Shown one piece after another: positions 1 through 8,448 of a DNA stretch of 64,000 bases. The notes below the pieces were generated by a model. The model was not told the origin of the DNA. It ran no database searches and worked only from the letters and a program-made list of their open reading frames with translations. The stretch is from Haloarcula halophila (GTDB taxonomy: Archaea > Halobacteriota > Halobacteria > Halobacteriales > Haloarculaceae), in contig NZ_CP119559.1 of the NCBI RefSeq assembly GCF_029278565.1, positions 434,001-498,000 of the forward strand, read 5' to 3'. The position numbers and the translations under genes are program-made. Positions within the stretch are counted from its first letter, which is position 1. Every line of letters begins with the position of its first letter.

Positions 1-92
1 ATCTGGAACAGTTGGGCGACGCCTGTCAGTCCGGCCGCGAACACGGACAGCGGGTGTGTTGCGAACTCGCGGAGTGAATCGATACCTCTCAT
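1..92 (-). CDS. Start of a membrane-associated protein, truncated by window edge
   Basis: An ATG at 92 overlaps the stop of the preceding gene (ATGA), and 30 codons are open to the window edge. The peptide begins MRGIDSLREFATHP and continues with a hydrophobic stretch. It is the next cistron of the operon that starts with the secreted protein at 3000. Nothing about function can be said from this fragment. Confidence 0.55.
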   Translation of the reverse strand, partial: MRGIDSLREFATHPLSVFAAGLTGVAQLFQ

Positions 93-655
93 CGGATGAA
101 GTTTCTGAGTGCATTGATTGGTGCCATGACGATTCTGACGAGGCCGGAGAGTTCGACGAACGGTATGTCGATCGCCTGGATGATCGTCCAAGCTCCGAAC
201 AGGAAGAGCGCGATCGGGACGGTGTACAGTACGAACGCGACCGCGGGTGCCGCGATCCCGGCTTGGGCAGCGACCTGCCCGACGGTGATGTTGTAGGACT
301 GGATCACCGCCAAGATCGACGCCGCTGGCCCCTCGAACGCATTGACCAGCGTCGTCGCCGCCCAGATCGGGAGGTCGACGATGCCGAGTTGGCCAGTTGC
401 GCCGACAACACGGTCCTCGCCGAACGCGATCAGGAGGACGGTGTCGATCAGTACCGCCCCCGTCGCGAGAACGCCGTTGAAGATCGGCGTCACGAACTCG
501 TCGACGACGTAGGTGACGACGAATCCCAAGACCGCAGCCTTCGGGTCGCGGAAAAACGATCGAATCCGGCCACCGTACCGGTATACCCAGTCCGGGACAG
601 GGTTCTCCGAAAATACGAGTACGTCCTGACCCGATGACCCGTCGCTTGCGCTCAT
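89..655 (-). CDS. Polytopic membrane protein of the left-edge operon
   Basis: This 188-residue protein has a short soluble N-terminus (about 1-38) and four hydrophobic segments near residues 40-60, 64-80, 95-125 and 133-160. Its start overlaps the stop of the upstream gene by ATGA and its own stop overlaps the next start, so it is translationally coupled. No catalytic motif is visible. Its place behind a secreted glycoprotein-like gene and two other small membrane proteins suggests a virion, vesicle or envelope complex. The family is not recognised. Confidence 0.7.
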   Translation of the reverse strand: MSASDGSSGQDVLVFSENPVPDWVYRYGGRIRSFFRDPKAAVLGFVVTYVVDEFVTPIFNGVLATGAVLIDTVLLIAFGEDRVVGATGQLGIVDLPIWAATTLVNAFEGPAASILAVIQSYNITVGQVAAQAGIAAPAVAFVLYTVPIALFLFGAWTIIQAIDIPFVELSGLVRIVMAPINALRNFIR

Positions 656-990
656 AGCTGGACCACCTCGCTGACGACGAACAGCAACAGTGCCACAGCG
701 ATCGCCCCGACGATGAACCCGAGGATGCCGCTGTTCTGGACGGTCTGGATCGCGGCGTCGGTCGCGATCCGGAACGTGCTGGTCGGAAAGAGCGCGTCGA
801 TGAGGTCGACCACGAACGACGAGACTGCGTTGTAGTTCGTTACGATCGCGTCACCGACCACGTTGATGAACGAGACGATCCCAGTCTGGACGGCGAGGAT
901 GAATCCGCTGACCAGCGACATGACCAATCCGACGATATCCAGTCGGACGTTCGTCCCGTTGACCGAGATGAACTCTTCACCGTCGACCAT
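652..990 (-). CDS. Small membrane protein of the left-edge operon
   Basis: This 112-residue protein has two or three membrane segments (about 18-45, 50-68 and 88-110). The C-terminal segment GFIVGAIAVALLLFVV is strongly hydrophobic. Its stop overlaps the start of the 188-residue gene (ATGA), and 66 bases separate it from the upstream 144-residue gene. Size and topology are compatible with a small viral matrix-type membrane protein, but no homologue is recognised. Confidence 0.68.
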   Translation of the reverse strand: MVDGEEFISVNGTNVRLDIVGLVMSLVSGFILAVQTGIVSFINVVGDAIVTNYNAVSSFVVDLIDALFPTSTFRIATDAAIQTVQNSGILGFIVGAIAVALLLFVVSEVVQL

Positions 991-1056
991 GCTGGCCTCC
1001 GGTCTCGCCAGTCATTGCCCGGCCCGCAGCGGCCGCGCTGGACCCGGGCGACATCG

Positions 1057-1491
1057 TTACTCCGACCCCTCCTCTTCCTCGTCGACGCCGACGAACGGCA
1101 CATCGGTGAACGTGAACGGGATCAAGTCGCTCGTCGGTGCGCGGGCCAGGATCTCGCTCATGATGAACAGTCCAGCGCCCGTCGCAGCGATCGAGAACCC
1201 GAAGGTGAGTGGGCCGACCGCCCACGCTTGGCCGGGCAAGATTGACTGTTGGGTCGTCAGCGCGCCCTGCTGGACGATCCGGGCCGCACCGCCGACCAGT
1301 GCCGTGACGTTGGCGGCTGCGTTGGTTCCCAGCGCCTCCAGTGGCAGGACGAGCAGGTTCACGATCGCCTGGATCAGGTCGATGCCGCTGTAGAACACCG
1401 CCAGGAAGGTCCCGCCGATGCCGCCGACAATCGTTGTCCCGAGGTTATCGGTATCGCGAGCCCGCGCGATGAGTTGGCGAGCAGTTGCCAT
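1057..1491 (-). CDS. Small membrane protein with acidic tail
   Basis: This 144-residue protein has hydrophobic segments around 20-52 and 90-112 and a strongly acidic C-terminus (DEEEEGSE), as expected for a cytosolic tail in a halophile. It starts six bases after the stop of the 500-residue secreted protein and is surely co-transcribed with it. No known domain is recognised. Context suggests a structural or assembly partner of the secreted protein. Confidence 0.7.
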   Translation of the reverse strand: MATARQLIARARDTDNLGTTIVGGIGGTFLAVFYSGIDLIQAIVNLLVLPLEALGTNAAANVTALVGGAARIVQQGALTTQQSILPGQAWAVGPLTFGFSIAATGAGLFIMSEILARAPTSDLIPFTFTDVPFVGVDEEEEGSE

Positions 1492-1497
1492 CGTCGA

Positions 1498-3000
1498 TCA
1501 GCTCCCGAACTTCCGCTTCAGCCCGAGGAAGCCGAGGATTCCCCCGACGATGCTGGATATCTGACCACCGATCGTACTGAAGAACCCGCCACCGGAGCCG
1601 CCGGAGCCGGCGAAGATGCCGCCCCCGCCGCCGCTCTGCTGGGCAGTGGTGAGTGCATCGTGTTCCTCGGCAGTGACGACGTAGTCGACGTGGAAGACGA
1701 CGCCCTCGCCCGCGCCGATGCCGGTCGCCAGTTGGACCTCGCTGTCCAGACTGCTGAACTGGCTGGTCACGTCTGAGAGGCTGGCGTTGGTCATGTTCGT
1801 CGAGTCGCCGATCCCGGTCCCGTACTCGACGGACTGGTACCGGGTCGACGGAACCCGGACCTCGGCGACGAACTCAGTGTTCGCGTAGCTCAGGTCGTAG
1901 GCTTCCGGGAGGATGATCCGGCGGTAGTCGTTGACCCGCTGGTCGAAGTTCGCGAACGCCGACGCGTCGGAGTAGTTGACGAACACCCGCGGGGGTTCCT
2001 CGCCCGTGGGCTGCATCGAACTCCAGAACTGCATCGGGACGGTGAGGTCATGGATCGTCGTCGAGTCGAAGGCCGGCCCGAGCGTGTCCAGGCCCGTCCG
2101 GGACTGTTCGCCCGGCATCGTGACGTTCTCGACCTGCATGGTCTCGTTGTCACCGTCGCCGTCGGTGTCTTCACGGCGGTCGCCGAGATCCCACTGGCCG
2201 AGTTTCTCGGCGTTGAGCGCAGCGATGTCGATGTCGGCGTTGCCGTCCATCACGGCGACCTCGACGGACTGGATCTCGCCCATGGTGCCGTCGCCGGTCC
2301 CCTGGACGGCCATCTGGCCGATCTGTTCCTGGTAGACGAACCCCTCGCCGGTCTGGTTGGCGGTGGTGTTGTCCCACGAGGCCATCGCACCCGATCGGCC
2401 GTCGATGATCGTCCGGACGTAGTCGCCGTCGGCGTCTTTCAGGCGAACCTCGGCGTAGGCACCGGAGTCCAGCGCCTCAACGTCGGCGACGAGCTGGAGA
2501 TGGCGCTTCTCCACGTCGCTCGTGAGGCTGACCGAGTCGAAGGTGGCGACGTAGGTGTCGCCGCTGGTCTGGCTGGTCGTGGCGACTTCCAGGGCCTCGA
2601 CGTCGGGCGCGGTCGTGACGTTGGTGACCGTGCCCGAGCCGGCGGTGTTGGCTTCGTCCTCGACCCACCAGCGCGCGTTCGCCCACGTGTCGACGGTGTC
2701 GTTTGACCGCGGGAAGTCGGTGTAGGCGGTGGCCTCGATGTCCGAGAAGGCGAACGACACTGGGTTGATCGCGGAGTCGTTCATCGTCGCCGGGAGCATG
2801 GCGCTCTGGCCGTTGTTAGCCTCGTACTCGCGGAGGTCGTCGTCGCCGACGGTGTGTTCGGCCTTGGTCACGTCGGCCTCGACGTAGGGGTTGTGTGCCG
2901 CGGAGGCGTTGGGGTTGATCTTCGCGGCGGCCACTGGTCCGACGGCGATCGTCGAGACCAGCAGGAGCGATACGAGCAGTGCTGACAGTTGGCGTCTCAT
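1498..3000 (-). CDS. Secreted, membrane-anchored surface protein (spike-like), first gene of the left-edge operon
   Basis: This 500-residue protein begins with a signal peptide (MRRQLSALLVSLLLVSTIAV, cleavage expected after residue 26). A long acidic beta-rich ectodomain follows with several N-glycosylation sequons (NVT, NDT, NTT, NMT, NAS). Near residue 455 a glycine-rich hinge leads to a hydrophobic stretch (GGQISSIVGGILGFLGL) and a basic end, a plausible C-terminal anchor. Size and layout resemble pleolipoviral spike proteins, but there is no coiled coil before the anchor as in the gene at 18810. It could equally be a plasmid-encoded vesicle or envelope protein. Confidence 0.75.
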   Translation of the reverse strand: MRRQLSALLVSLLLVSTIAVGPVAAAKINPNASAAHNPYVEADVTKAEHTVGDDDLREYEANNGQSAMLPATMNDSAINPVSFAFSDIEATAYTDFPRSNDTVDTWANARWWVEDEANTAGSGTVTNVTTAPDVEALEVATTSQTSGDTYVATFDSVSLTSDVEKRHLQLVADVEALDSGAYAEVRLKDADGDYVRTIIDGRSGAMASWDNTTANQTGEGFVYQEQIGQMAVQGTGDGTMGEIQSVEVAVMDGNADIDIAALNAEKLGQWDLGDRREDTDGDGDNETMQVENVTMPGEQSRTGLDTLGPAFDSTTIHDLTVPMQFWSSMQPTGEEPPRVFVNYSDASAFANFDQRVNDYRRIILPEAYDLSYANTEFVAEVRVPSTRYQSVEYGTGIGDSTNMTNASLSDVTSQFSSLDSEVQLATGIGAGEGVVFHVDYVVTAEEHDALTTAQQSGGGGGIFAGSGGSGGGFFSTIGGQISSIVGGILGFLGLKRKFGS

Positions 3001-3280
3001 GTGATGGATGGGGTGTTCGACACGTCCGAGAACGAGAGGTCACGACTCGCACCGGCGGCTTCGGCACGGTCTCGGGCGCGGCGTCGCTGATCGATGTTTT
3101 GGTAGTCGGTGCGCCAGGTTTCAGGCGTGGGTTCGACCACGCTGTCCGGCGGTTGTCTCGTGCCGGCGTCGGTTGGTGGCATACCTGTGGTGTCCCCCCG
3201 CGGGCCGTCCGCGGGTTGGGCGCGGTATGCCAGAGATATGGCTTAAGAGCGCGTCTGAGTCAGGGTTTGTCGCATCGCTG

Positions 3281-3325
3281 GTGCATCAGCAGTGCATCAG
3301 TGGTGACTCGTCGGTGGTGTTTAAG
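3281..3325 (+). promoter_or_regulatory. Direct-repeat operator and promoter between divergent genes
   Basis: GTGCATCAG occurs at 3281-3289 and 3292-3300 with 11-base periodicity, with a degenerate GCATCGCTG just before. A TATA-like TTTAAG lies at 3320-3325, about 25 bases before the ATG at 3350. The region separates the leftward membrane operon from the rightward AbrB-like gene, so the repeats are a plausible regulator site. The rest of 3001-3349 shows no gene. Confidence 0.45.
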
Positions 3326-3349
3326 TTCGAATAGCTGACTCCTTTTGAT

Positions 3350-3604
3350 ATGCAGAAGTTGTTGAACCGTCAAGGGTCTGGCATGGTGACGCTCCCGAAA
3401 CCGAAGCTCGAACGCGACGGGCTCGTCGACGACGACGGCGAGATCGTCGAGAGCCACCTGGCGATCGAACGGTTGGGAGAACGAGTCTATGCAATCCGGA
3501 TCTGTGACGGCGATATTCCAGAGCTCTCGGAGTGTGAGGAGATTCGACGGTTGGCAGCCGAGCGGTTGCTGGATCAGGACGTGTTTGGGAACCAGCCAGA
3601 CTAA
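3350..3604 (+). CDS. AbrB/SpoVT-like small transcription regulator
   Basis: This 84-residue acidic protein has the N-terminal pattern GSGMVTLPKPKLERDGLVDD, which matches the swapped-hairpin AbrB layout (a V-T-L-P-K strand followed by a Gly-containing turn). It is transcribed divergently from the membrane operon, the usual place for a regulator of that operon. The C-terminal 50 residues are helical and uncharacterised. The family assignment rests only on the short motif and size. Confidence 0.55.
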   Translation: MQKLLNRQGSGMVTLPKPKLERDGLVDDDGEIVESHLAIERLGERVYAIRICDGDIPELSECEEIRRLAAERLLDQDVFGNQPD

Positions 3605-3688
3605 TGAATATCAAATTTGTATTGAATTGATTGAATGAATTAAAATCAGCAAAAGATATATTTCCCAACAGGTATGATATCTGATTGC

Positions 3689-3859
3689 ATGACGCTTGAA
3701 GCTGCATACCGTGATGAGAGAGGAAATATACAGACCGTAGAGTGTTCGACTTTTAAAGAGGGTGAGAATGGTCTAACCCTTGTTGAGAATCCAGGGAAAA
3801 ATGTGGTTGGCTATATTCCCTACGATAACCTGGAACGGGTTACTCCAAAATCGTCCTGA
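3689..3859 (+). CDS. Small conserved-type protein, hypothetical
   Basis: This 56-residue protein has a compact beta pattern (TVECSTFKEGENGLTLVE, then VVGYIPYDNLERV). A TATA box (GATATATT, 3655-3662) lies about 27 bases before the ATG at 3689, which favours this start and a leaderless transcript over the ATG at 3674. Haloarchaeal mobile elements often carry proteins with this strand-turn-Tyr/Phe-Pro-Tyr-X-Asn-Leu ending. Function is unknown. Confidence 0.6.
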   Translation: MTLEAAYRDERGNIQTVECSTFKEGENGLTLVENPGKNVVGYIPYDNLERVTPKSS

Positions 3860-3945
3860 AGTCTGTGGAGAGAAGATATCTAACCTTCCATCTACAATCC
3901 GGCTACGACCGCCCGCGGTTGTGCGTTGACGTGAGCGATCGAGCC

Positions 3946-3983
3946 AATATGAACACGAACCCCGCTATCGATGTGTTCATATT
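3946..3983. repeat. Perfect 11-base inverted repeat with 16-base spacer
   Basis: AATATGAACAC (3946-3956) is the exact reverse complement of GTGTTCATATT (3973-3983). It lies in a 317-base gap (3860-4176) between a rightward small gene and the end of a leftward membrane-protein gene. It could be a dimeric regulator or recombinase site, or a hairpin terminator. I see no supported gene in the gap; a 60-codon open frame at 3971-4153 has no coding character. Confidence 0.5.
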
Positions 3984-4176
3984 CAGCTGGTAGTCGTAGT
4001 TCTCTGGTTGTGCTATCTCAGTTGAGTGAATGGTTCCCCGCTGTTTCGAGTGTTCTGGGGGTTCCAGGTGGGCGAAAAACAGGGGGTTTAGGCGTCGTGT
4101 TCACGAGGATAGGCAATGTTGAGTATATTCTATTTTTACTATTGTTCAGTTGAATAATGCATTTTCAAGACCCGCA

Positions 4177-5100
4177 TCACCCTCGCCAAGACCTATATAT
4201 TGCATATGAATTTAGACATGTAGCTCCGAGGCCCCCTACAGCCAAAATCAATGGAAGCGAGAAGATACCAGAGGCGACCGGTTCAAACCAAAGTCCAATT
4301 TCATACCGCAGAATGAGCCAATGTGCACTGAACAGCCCTATCAGGGCCAAAGCACGAGTGGCGAAAGAACACCTCCAACTGGGCTCTGCTCCACAAATCG
4401 CTCTTGTATACCCTTTTTCACGCTCTTCCAAGCCAAATTTACTTAGGAGTGAAGTTGTTATTGAATCTCCAATGAAGAACGTTAACACACAAGCGAACCA
4501 AAGTTCATTTTGATACTGGTTTAATGGTAAATATAGAATAGATGGAAAAACAACCACACATATAAAAATCGTTAATAAGGTTGAGGGAGTGGTCATTGAC
4601 GCGATCTTGCTTTTAAGTATGTGGAAAGAGGTTGGTGGTTCTTCTAAATCATCTATACGTCTCTGTAAGGCCTCTGAGCAAGCTTCAGCGGACGCTTGTG
4701 GGAACCTCTCAATTTCATCCATATCCACTTTTCCAGCATTCAGCATCGCATATTTTGTCCAAACGTCCGTTAATTTGTATTGAATATTAGAATCTAGTTG
4801 CATCGGAGCTTCACTGATATGATCCTTGAGGAGCTGGACGCGTTCTTCTAGCTTTCGTAATGTCCCGTCATCCTGTAATTCCTGAAAATTTTTCGTGCCA
4901 CTTACTTTCCCCTCCAAATCTACGCACTCCCTATAAATCTGGTCCGCTAAATTCTCTGCATGGATGTACCACTGTCGCTTTCTTTCGTATTTTTCCATCT
5001 GCCGCTCACGAAAAAGGCGATACTCAACGACTGTGAGGCTCCCCAAAATACTTGCTACGACCGTTGCTGTTGCCAGCAGCAATGTCTCGCTCTCTACCAC
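4177..5100 (-). CDS. AT-rich cargo gene: membrane protein with cytosolic helical domain
   Basis: The 307-residue protein has one N-terminal membrane segment (about 5-26), a charged, largely helical cytosolic domain (30-160, with several stretches likely to form coiled coil), then four membrane segments near 172-193, 200-220, 245-265 and 275-298. The DNA is visibly more AT-rich than its neighbours and uses AT-ending codons, so it was probably acquired separately. It sits beside a recombinase gene, a usual place for cargo. No enzyme motif is visible. A role in superinfection exclusion or membrane-linked defence is possible but is inference. Confidence 0.68.
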   Translation of the reverse strand: MVESETLLLATATVVASILGSLTVVEYRLFRERQMEKYERKRQWYIHAENLADQIYRECVDLEGKVSGTKNFQELQDDGTLRKLEERVQLLKDHISEAPMQLDSNIQYKLTDVWTKYAMLNAGKVDMDEIERFPQASAEACSEALQRRIDDLEEPPTSFHILKSKIASMTTPSTLLTIFICVVVFPSILYLPLNQYQNELWFACVLTFFIGDSITTSLLSKFGLEEREKGYTRAICGAEPSWRCSFATRALALIGLFSAHWLILRYEIGLWFEPVASGIFSLPLILAVGGLGATCLNSYAIYRSWRG

Positions 5101-5188
5101 AGAACTCTATTTTAATCAAGTAAATATAAACCCATGCTTGCATCAAACCCACGCAGATCGGGTTTAGCCTGAAGCGTTAGATTGCGGG

Positions 5189-5794
5189 TTATAACACCGT
5201 CTTCTCCATCGACTCGATGATGTTCTGTTCGGTTGGCGCCGCCAGGTAAGGCTCGATCGCGTCGTAGGACGACCAGCCGCCCAGGGCCATGACGATCCGC
5301 GGTGAGACGTTCTCCTCGACCAGCAGGTAGTTCGCCCAACAGCGCCGAAGGTCATGTGTCGAGACGCGCCGGTAGTCGTCGTCGACCATCTCGTCGGCAG
5401 CGGCGTCGGCCGCGTCCTCGACCCAGTACTGGAGGGTTCGCTTCGACTTGTCGACCAGTGGTTCGTCGTCGGCGAGGTCGTGCTCGGTGACGTAGCGATG
5501 AATCGTCGCTTCGAGGTCGACTGGGAGCCAGGTCTCGCGATGCTTTCCACCCTCGTACTCGCCTGTGGTATCCTTCCCGGCGACCACTTCGAGTTCGTAG
5601 TGGCGACCGTCAGTCATGCGGGCGATATGTCGGGGTTCGATGTCGAGCACTTCCCGGACACGGAGTCCGCAGTCGCCCATCAGCCGGATCGCGATCTCGC
5701 GCTGGGTGGTCGCGGCGTGTCTCGGGAGTTCGCGATACTCCTCGCGAGTCAGCCAGACGTTGAACGAGCCGTCTTTGTTCCGTTTGGTTCGCAT
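5189..5794 (-). CDS. Tyrosine recombinase, catalytic domain only
   Basis: The 201-residue protein carries the tyrosine recombinase signature: Arg45 in GLRVREVL, Lys near 74-84, His147-Asp-Leu-Arg150, Trp174 in place of the second His (LGGWSS) and the nucleophile Tyr183. There is no separate N-terminal core-binding domain, unlike the two 340-350 residue integrases further right. Short recombinases of this kind occur in haloarchaeal viruses and plasmids and may mediate inversion or dimer resolution as well as integration. It may mark an older boundary within the left element. Confidence 0.82.
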   Translation of the reverse strand: MRTKRNKDGSFNVWLTREEYRELPRHAATTQREIAIRLMGDCGLRVREVLDIEPRHIARMTDGRHYELEVVAGKDTTGEYEGGKHRETWLPVDLEATIHRYVTEHDLADDEPLVDKSKRTLQYWVEDAADAAADEMVDDDYRRVSTHDLRRCWANYLLVEENVSPRIVMALGGWSSYDAIEPYLAAPTEQNIIESMEKTVL

Positions 5795-5863
5795 TCGTGT
5801 TCGTCGTGGATAGTGTGCAACTTCAAGCCCACAGACGAGCTCGGTCGGGTGGTGAGCGCGCCG

Positions 5864-5895
5864 AACCCGCGGGTTTCAGTGGAACCGCGGGGTTT
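5864..5895. promoter_or_regulatory. Two near-identical GC palindromes upstream of the recombinase
   Basis: AACCCGCGGGTT (5864-5875) is a perfect 12-base palindrome. A second, imperfect copy, AACCGCGGGGTT, lies at 5883-5894. Their start-to-start spacing is 19 bases, about two helical turns. They lie roughly 70-100 bases upstream of the leftward recombinase start, in a gap (5795-6002) with no gene. They fit operators or recombinase arm sites. Confidence 0.4.
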
Positions 5896-6002
5896 CGGTT
5901 GCGTGTTTGTACAGAAACGTGCAACGGTCGAATAAGGTCGCTGTTGCGTGTGAGAACGTGCCCGCACCGGGTGACGCGATCGAGGACGTGCAGGACGCTA
6001 CC

Positions 6003-6838
6003 TCACGCTGATCCAGTGGGAACCCCGGGCATCCGATAGAGTTGGTCCGCTGCGGAGTCGGTGAGCCGCCATACCTCTGAATCGCCTGTCACAGCCTCTT
6101 CAGCAGTCACTGACTCACAGAGTGCTTGGATGGCATCCCGGAACTCGTCGCTCCGTGTCGTTCGGAGCTGCACTGGCGTCTGTGGCCGATCGTGCCGCTC
6201 GACCCCGCGGTTGACCACGAACGTCTGTGCGAATGCGAGTCGTACGTCCTCCGGAGCCTCGTCGAGCCACGGCGGCAGAGAGAACTTTCTGTCGGGTGTT
6301 TTCGATCCGGTCGGCGCGCCCAGTGCCGATAATAGTCGTCCGAGTACGCTTGCATCGGCGGCTGGCAAGAGTTCGGTCGCTCGACCGTTGTCGTCCTCAC
6401 GGACGGTTCGTGCGCCGACGCCCAGTGCCTCGTAGACGCTGGTCGCAAACTCATCGGTGTCCTCGGTGACGGTAAACGACGGCACCCATGTCTCGTCGAT
6501 ACTGCCGCCGCTGAAGATCCAGGCGACGGCGATCGTGAGTGCGCGGCACATGGGTTCCTCCCAGGTGAGATCGAACCACCCGCGACCCTCAGCGACCTGC
6601 ATCCCGCGGGCGGCATCCGGCATCCCGTCGTTGTCGACCCACGCTCGGATGCGGGAGCGGGGAGATTCACAGCCGACGAAACAGCAGTTGACCCTTTGTC
6701 CGGGTGTTTCGCTGTATATTCGTTCACCCGGTGGTACTGTCGGACTAGTTCCGCCGGTGTGGCCGTTTCACTCCCCTTGTAGGTCGCAATGAACGCTGCA
6801 ATGAGGTCATCCTTGTCAGTCGGGTCGCTCAAAGGCAC
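6003..6838 (-). pseudogene. Frameshifted haloarchaeal mobile-element HTH-type protein
   Basis: The N-terminal part (from ATG 6838, MPLSDPTDKDDLIAAFIATY onward) and the C-terminal part (stop at 6003) are both open but in different frames. Adding one G to the four-G run at 6659-6662 joins them through NLPRSRIRAWVDNDG, a helix-turn-helix-like segment, into one protein of about 278 residues. The C-terminal half contains FDLTWEEP and a long alpha/beta domain. Similar HTH proteins are common on haloarchaeal elements; function is unknown. Either the gene is broken or the assembly has an error. Confidence 0.65.
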
Positions 6839-6860
6839 GAATAGAAAAGGTGGTTCTCAG

Positions 6861-7313
6861 TTAGGCTTCCGGGCCGTCCCAGCGACCGAGCGTTGCGGAA
6901 TTGCTTCCTTCGGCGCTCTGGTAGGTCACGCGGACTGTGTCCTCATTGTTAACAGGGTAGTCGACACTCACTCCAGCCGTAACTTCTGTTTGACCCGCGT
7001 CTTGCCAGGTCACAGTACCACTAGTTGCACCGCCATTTATGTTCAGGTTTGACCCTTGGATTGTGTCACCGCCATCGTGGGTGATCGTAAGGATTCCATC
7101 ACCAGACCCAGTGAAATCACCAGAACCAGTTGCACTCGTGTCGTAATCGAAGCTGAAACTGGCCTGTGGTGCAGTATTACTGACCTGGTCACCGAGACCA
7201 AGCACGAATGTTGCGATAACAGCCGCGAGGATCACGGTAATCGCGACCATGAGGATGACGCCAATAACCGGCGATACACCTTGCTCGTCGTCAAACAGGT
7301 TTCGTATTTCCAT
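6861..7313 (-). CDS. Archaeal type IV pilin (PilA-like) 1
   Basis: A 150-residue protein beginning [18 protein letters not shown]. The short charged leader, the conserved [18 protein letters not shown] segment and the continuous hydrophobic helix are the class III signal peptide and H-domain of haloarchaeal PilA-like pilins, cut by a PibD-type prepilin peptidase. The acidic beta head contains two aligned blocks ([17 protein letters not shown]) shared with the pilin at 7637. ATG 7313 is chosen because it places the leader correctly; longer starts would prepend unrelated sequence. Confidence 0.85.
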   Translation of the reverse strand: MEIRNLFDDEQGVSPVIGVILMVAITVILAAVIATFVLGLGDQVSNTAPQASFSFDYDTSATGSGDFTGSGDGILTITHDGGDTIQGSNLNINGGATSGTVTWQDAGQTEVTAGVSVDYPVNNEDTVRVTYQSAEGSNSATLGRWDGPEA

Positions 7314-7413
7314 AGTTGTCTCCGGAAAGCCGGCGAAAGAGCTTTGTTGAATCTTCAACAAGTACCCGTGGGGACCGGGTGGTTTTCCACCTGACTTTCC
7401 AGTGGCCCAACTT

Positions 7414-7431
7414 AGTGCGTAGCCGCACTTA
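7414..7431 (-). promoter_or_regulatory. Hairpin and TATA-like box upstream of pilin 1
   Basis: AGTGCG-TAGC-CGCACT (7414-7429) forms a 6-base stem with a 4-base loop directly beside a minus-strand TATA-like GTATAAG (about 7425-7431), roughly 110 bases before the pilin start at 7313. This implies a long leader or an operator covering the promoter. The remainder of 7314-7636 has no gene that I can support. Confidence 0.35.
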
Positions 7432-7636
7432 TACTCCACGTACTCTTTACAAAATATGAGAATGCCAGTTGTCCAGAAAGTCTAATCTTCGGGGGAAATG
7501 TCTGAGACGGCGATATACGCAGGATACAATTGTCGTTCAGGCCTGGGTTGAAGCGGTTTCAGCCCGGTATTGAGTGGGTTGATCGCGGGTGAGTTGTGAC
7601 TATGCTGTCTAAAAAAACGGAAAAGCGGCGCGTCAG

Positions 7637-8113
7637 TTATGCGTCAGGACCGGAGTCCTGACCGAGCGTGGCCGAGGAGTCGCCTTCAGCGGACTCGTAG
7701 ACGACGCGAATCTCGTAGTCGCTTTCCACTCCGACATTGACACTGGCGCCGGCACTCACCTCAGTCGGGGCAGCACCGGTAGTCCAGTCACCATTGGAGG
7801 TGATTACGTTGCTAGGACCGAATGTACTGCCAGTATCGTATGGCCCACCGCGGATGTATAATTCACTAGCCTGAATGGTATCGCCGCCGTCGTGAGTAAC
7901 GGACAACAATCCATCATCATCGTCAGCGCCAGCACTGTTATCGTAGTCGAACGAGAAGCTGGCCTGCGGCGTGGCACTCTGCGTCTGGTCCCCGAGCCCG
8001 AGGACGAACGATGCAATCACTGCGGCGAGGATCACCGTAATCGCGACCATTAGGATGACGCCAATAACCGGCGAAACGGCATCATCGTCGTCGAAGAGTT
8101 CCTTGATTCGCAT
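7637..8113 (-). CDS. Archaeal type IV pilin (PilA-like) 2
   Basis: A 158-residue paralogue of the pilin at 6861: MRIKELFDDDDAVSPVIG with the same [16 protein letters not shown] core helix, QASFSFDYD after it, HDGGDTIQ in the middle and SAEGDSSATLG at the end. The head domain differs in loops. A minus-strand TATA-like stretch near 8143-8150 fits a start at 8113. Two pilins in tandem suggest a filament or adhesin with major and minor subunits, though no prepilin peptidase, ATPase or platform protein is nearby, so host machinery must assemble them. Confidence 0.85.
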   Translation of the reverse strand: MRIKELFDDDDAVSPVIGVILMVAITVILAAVIASFVLGLGDQTQSATPQASFSFDYDNSAGADDDDGLLSVTHDGGDTIQASELYIRGGPYDTGSTFGPSNVITSNGDWTTGAAPTEVSAGASVNVGVESDYEIRVVYESAEGDSSATLGQDSGPDA

Positions 8114-8448
8114 TACAGCTATCGAGTTGCGAGGTATTGTAATAAAGCACTTAGACGTTTCAGCCTCAGCGCCGCTCTCAAGCCGGTCTTGAACACCACA
8201 ATATGAAGACGCTGGCACTCTGTCTTGTGCCTGAGCGGTCTTTTCAGCGCCCGAAACTGCTGAATTAGCTTTTCGTTGGCCCAGTTGTCTTGGTATGTCG
8301 CCTCACCATGACATCTTTGCTCGGAGTGATTTCAACTGGCCCTTGAATTCCTATTTTCAATTTGCGAGAATGCCAAAAATACAGCGTCCAGCTATTGAAA
8401 CCGGAAAATCCTCTCCGTAGCTGGGTGGAACAGGGATTCGCCGTGGTC

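Noticed and set aside
4157-4513. 118-codon plus-strand frame over the AT-rich membrane protein gene
   Set aside because: It is antisense to a gene with clear membrane helices; the peptide has no coherent pattern.
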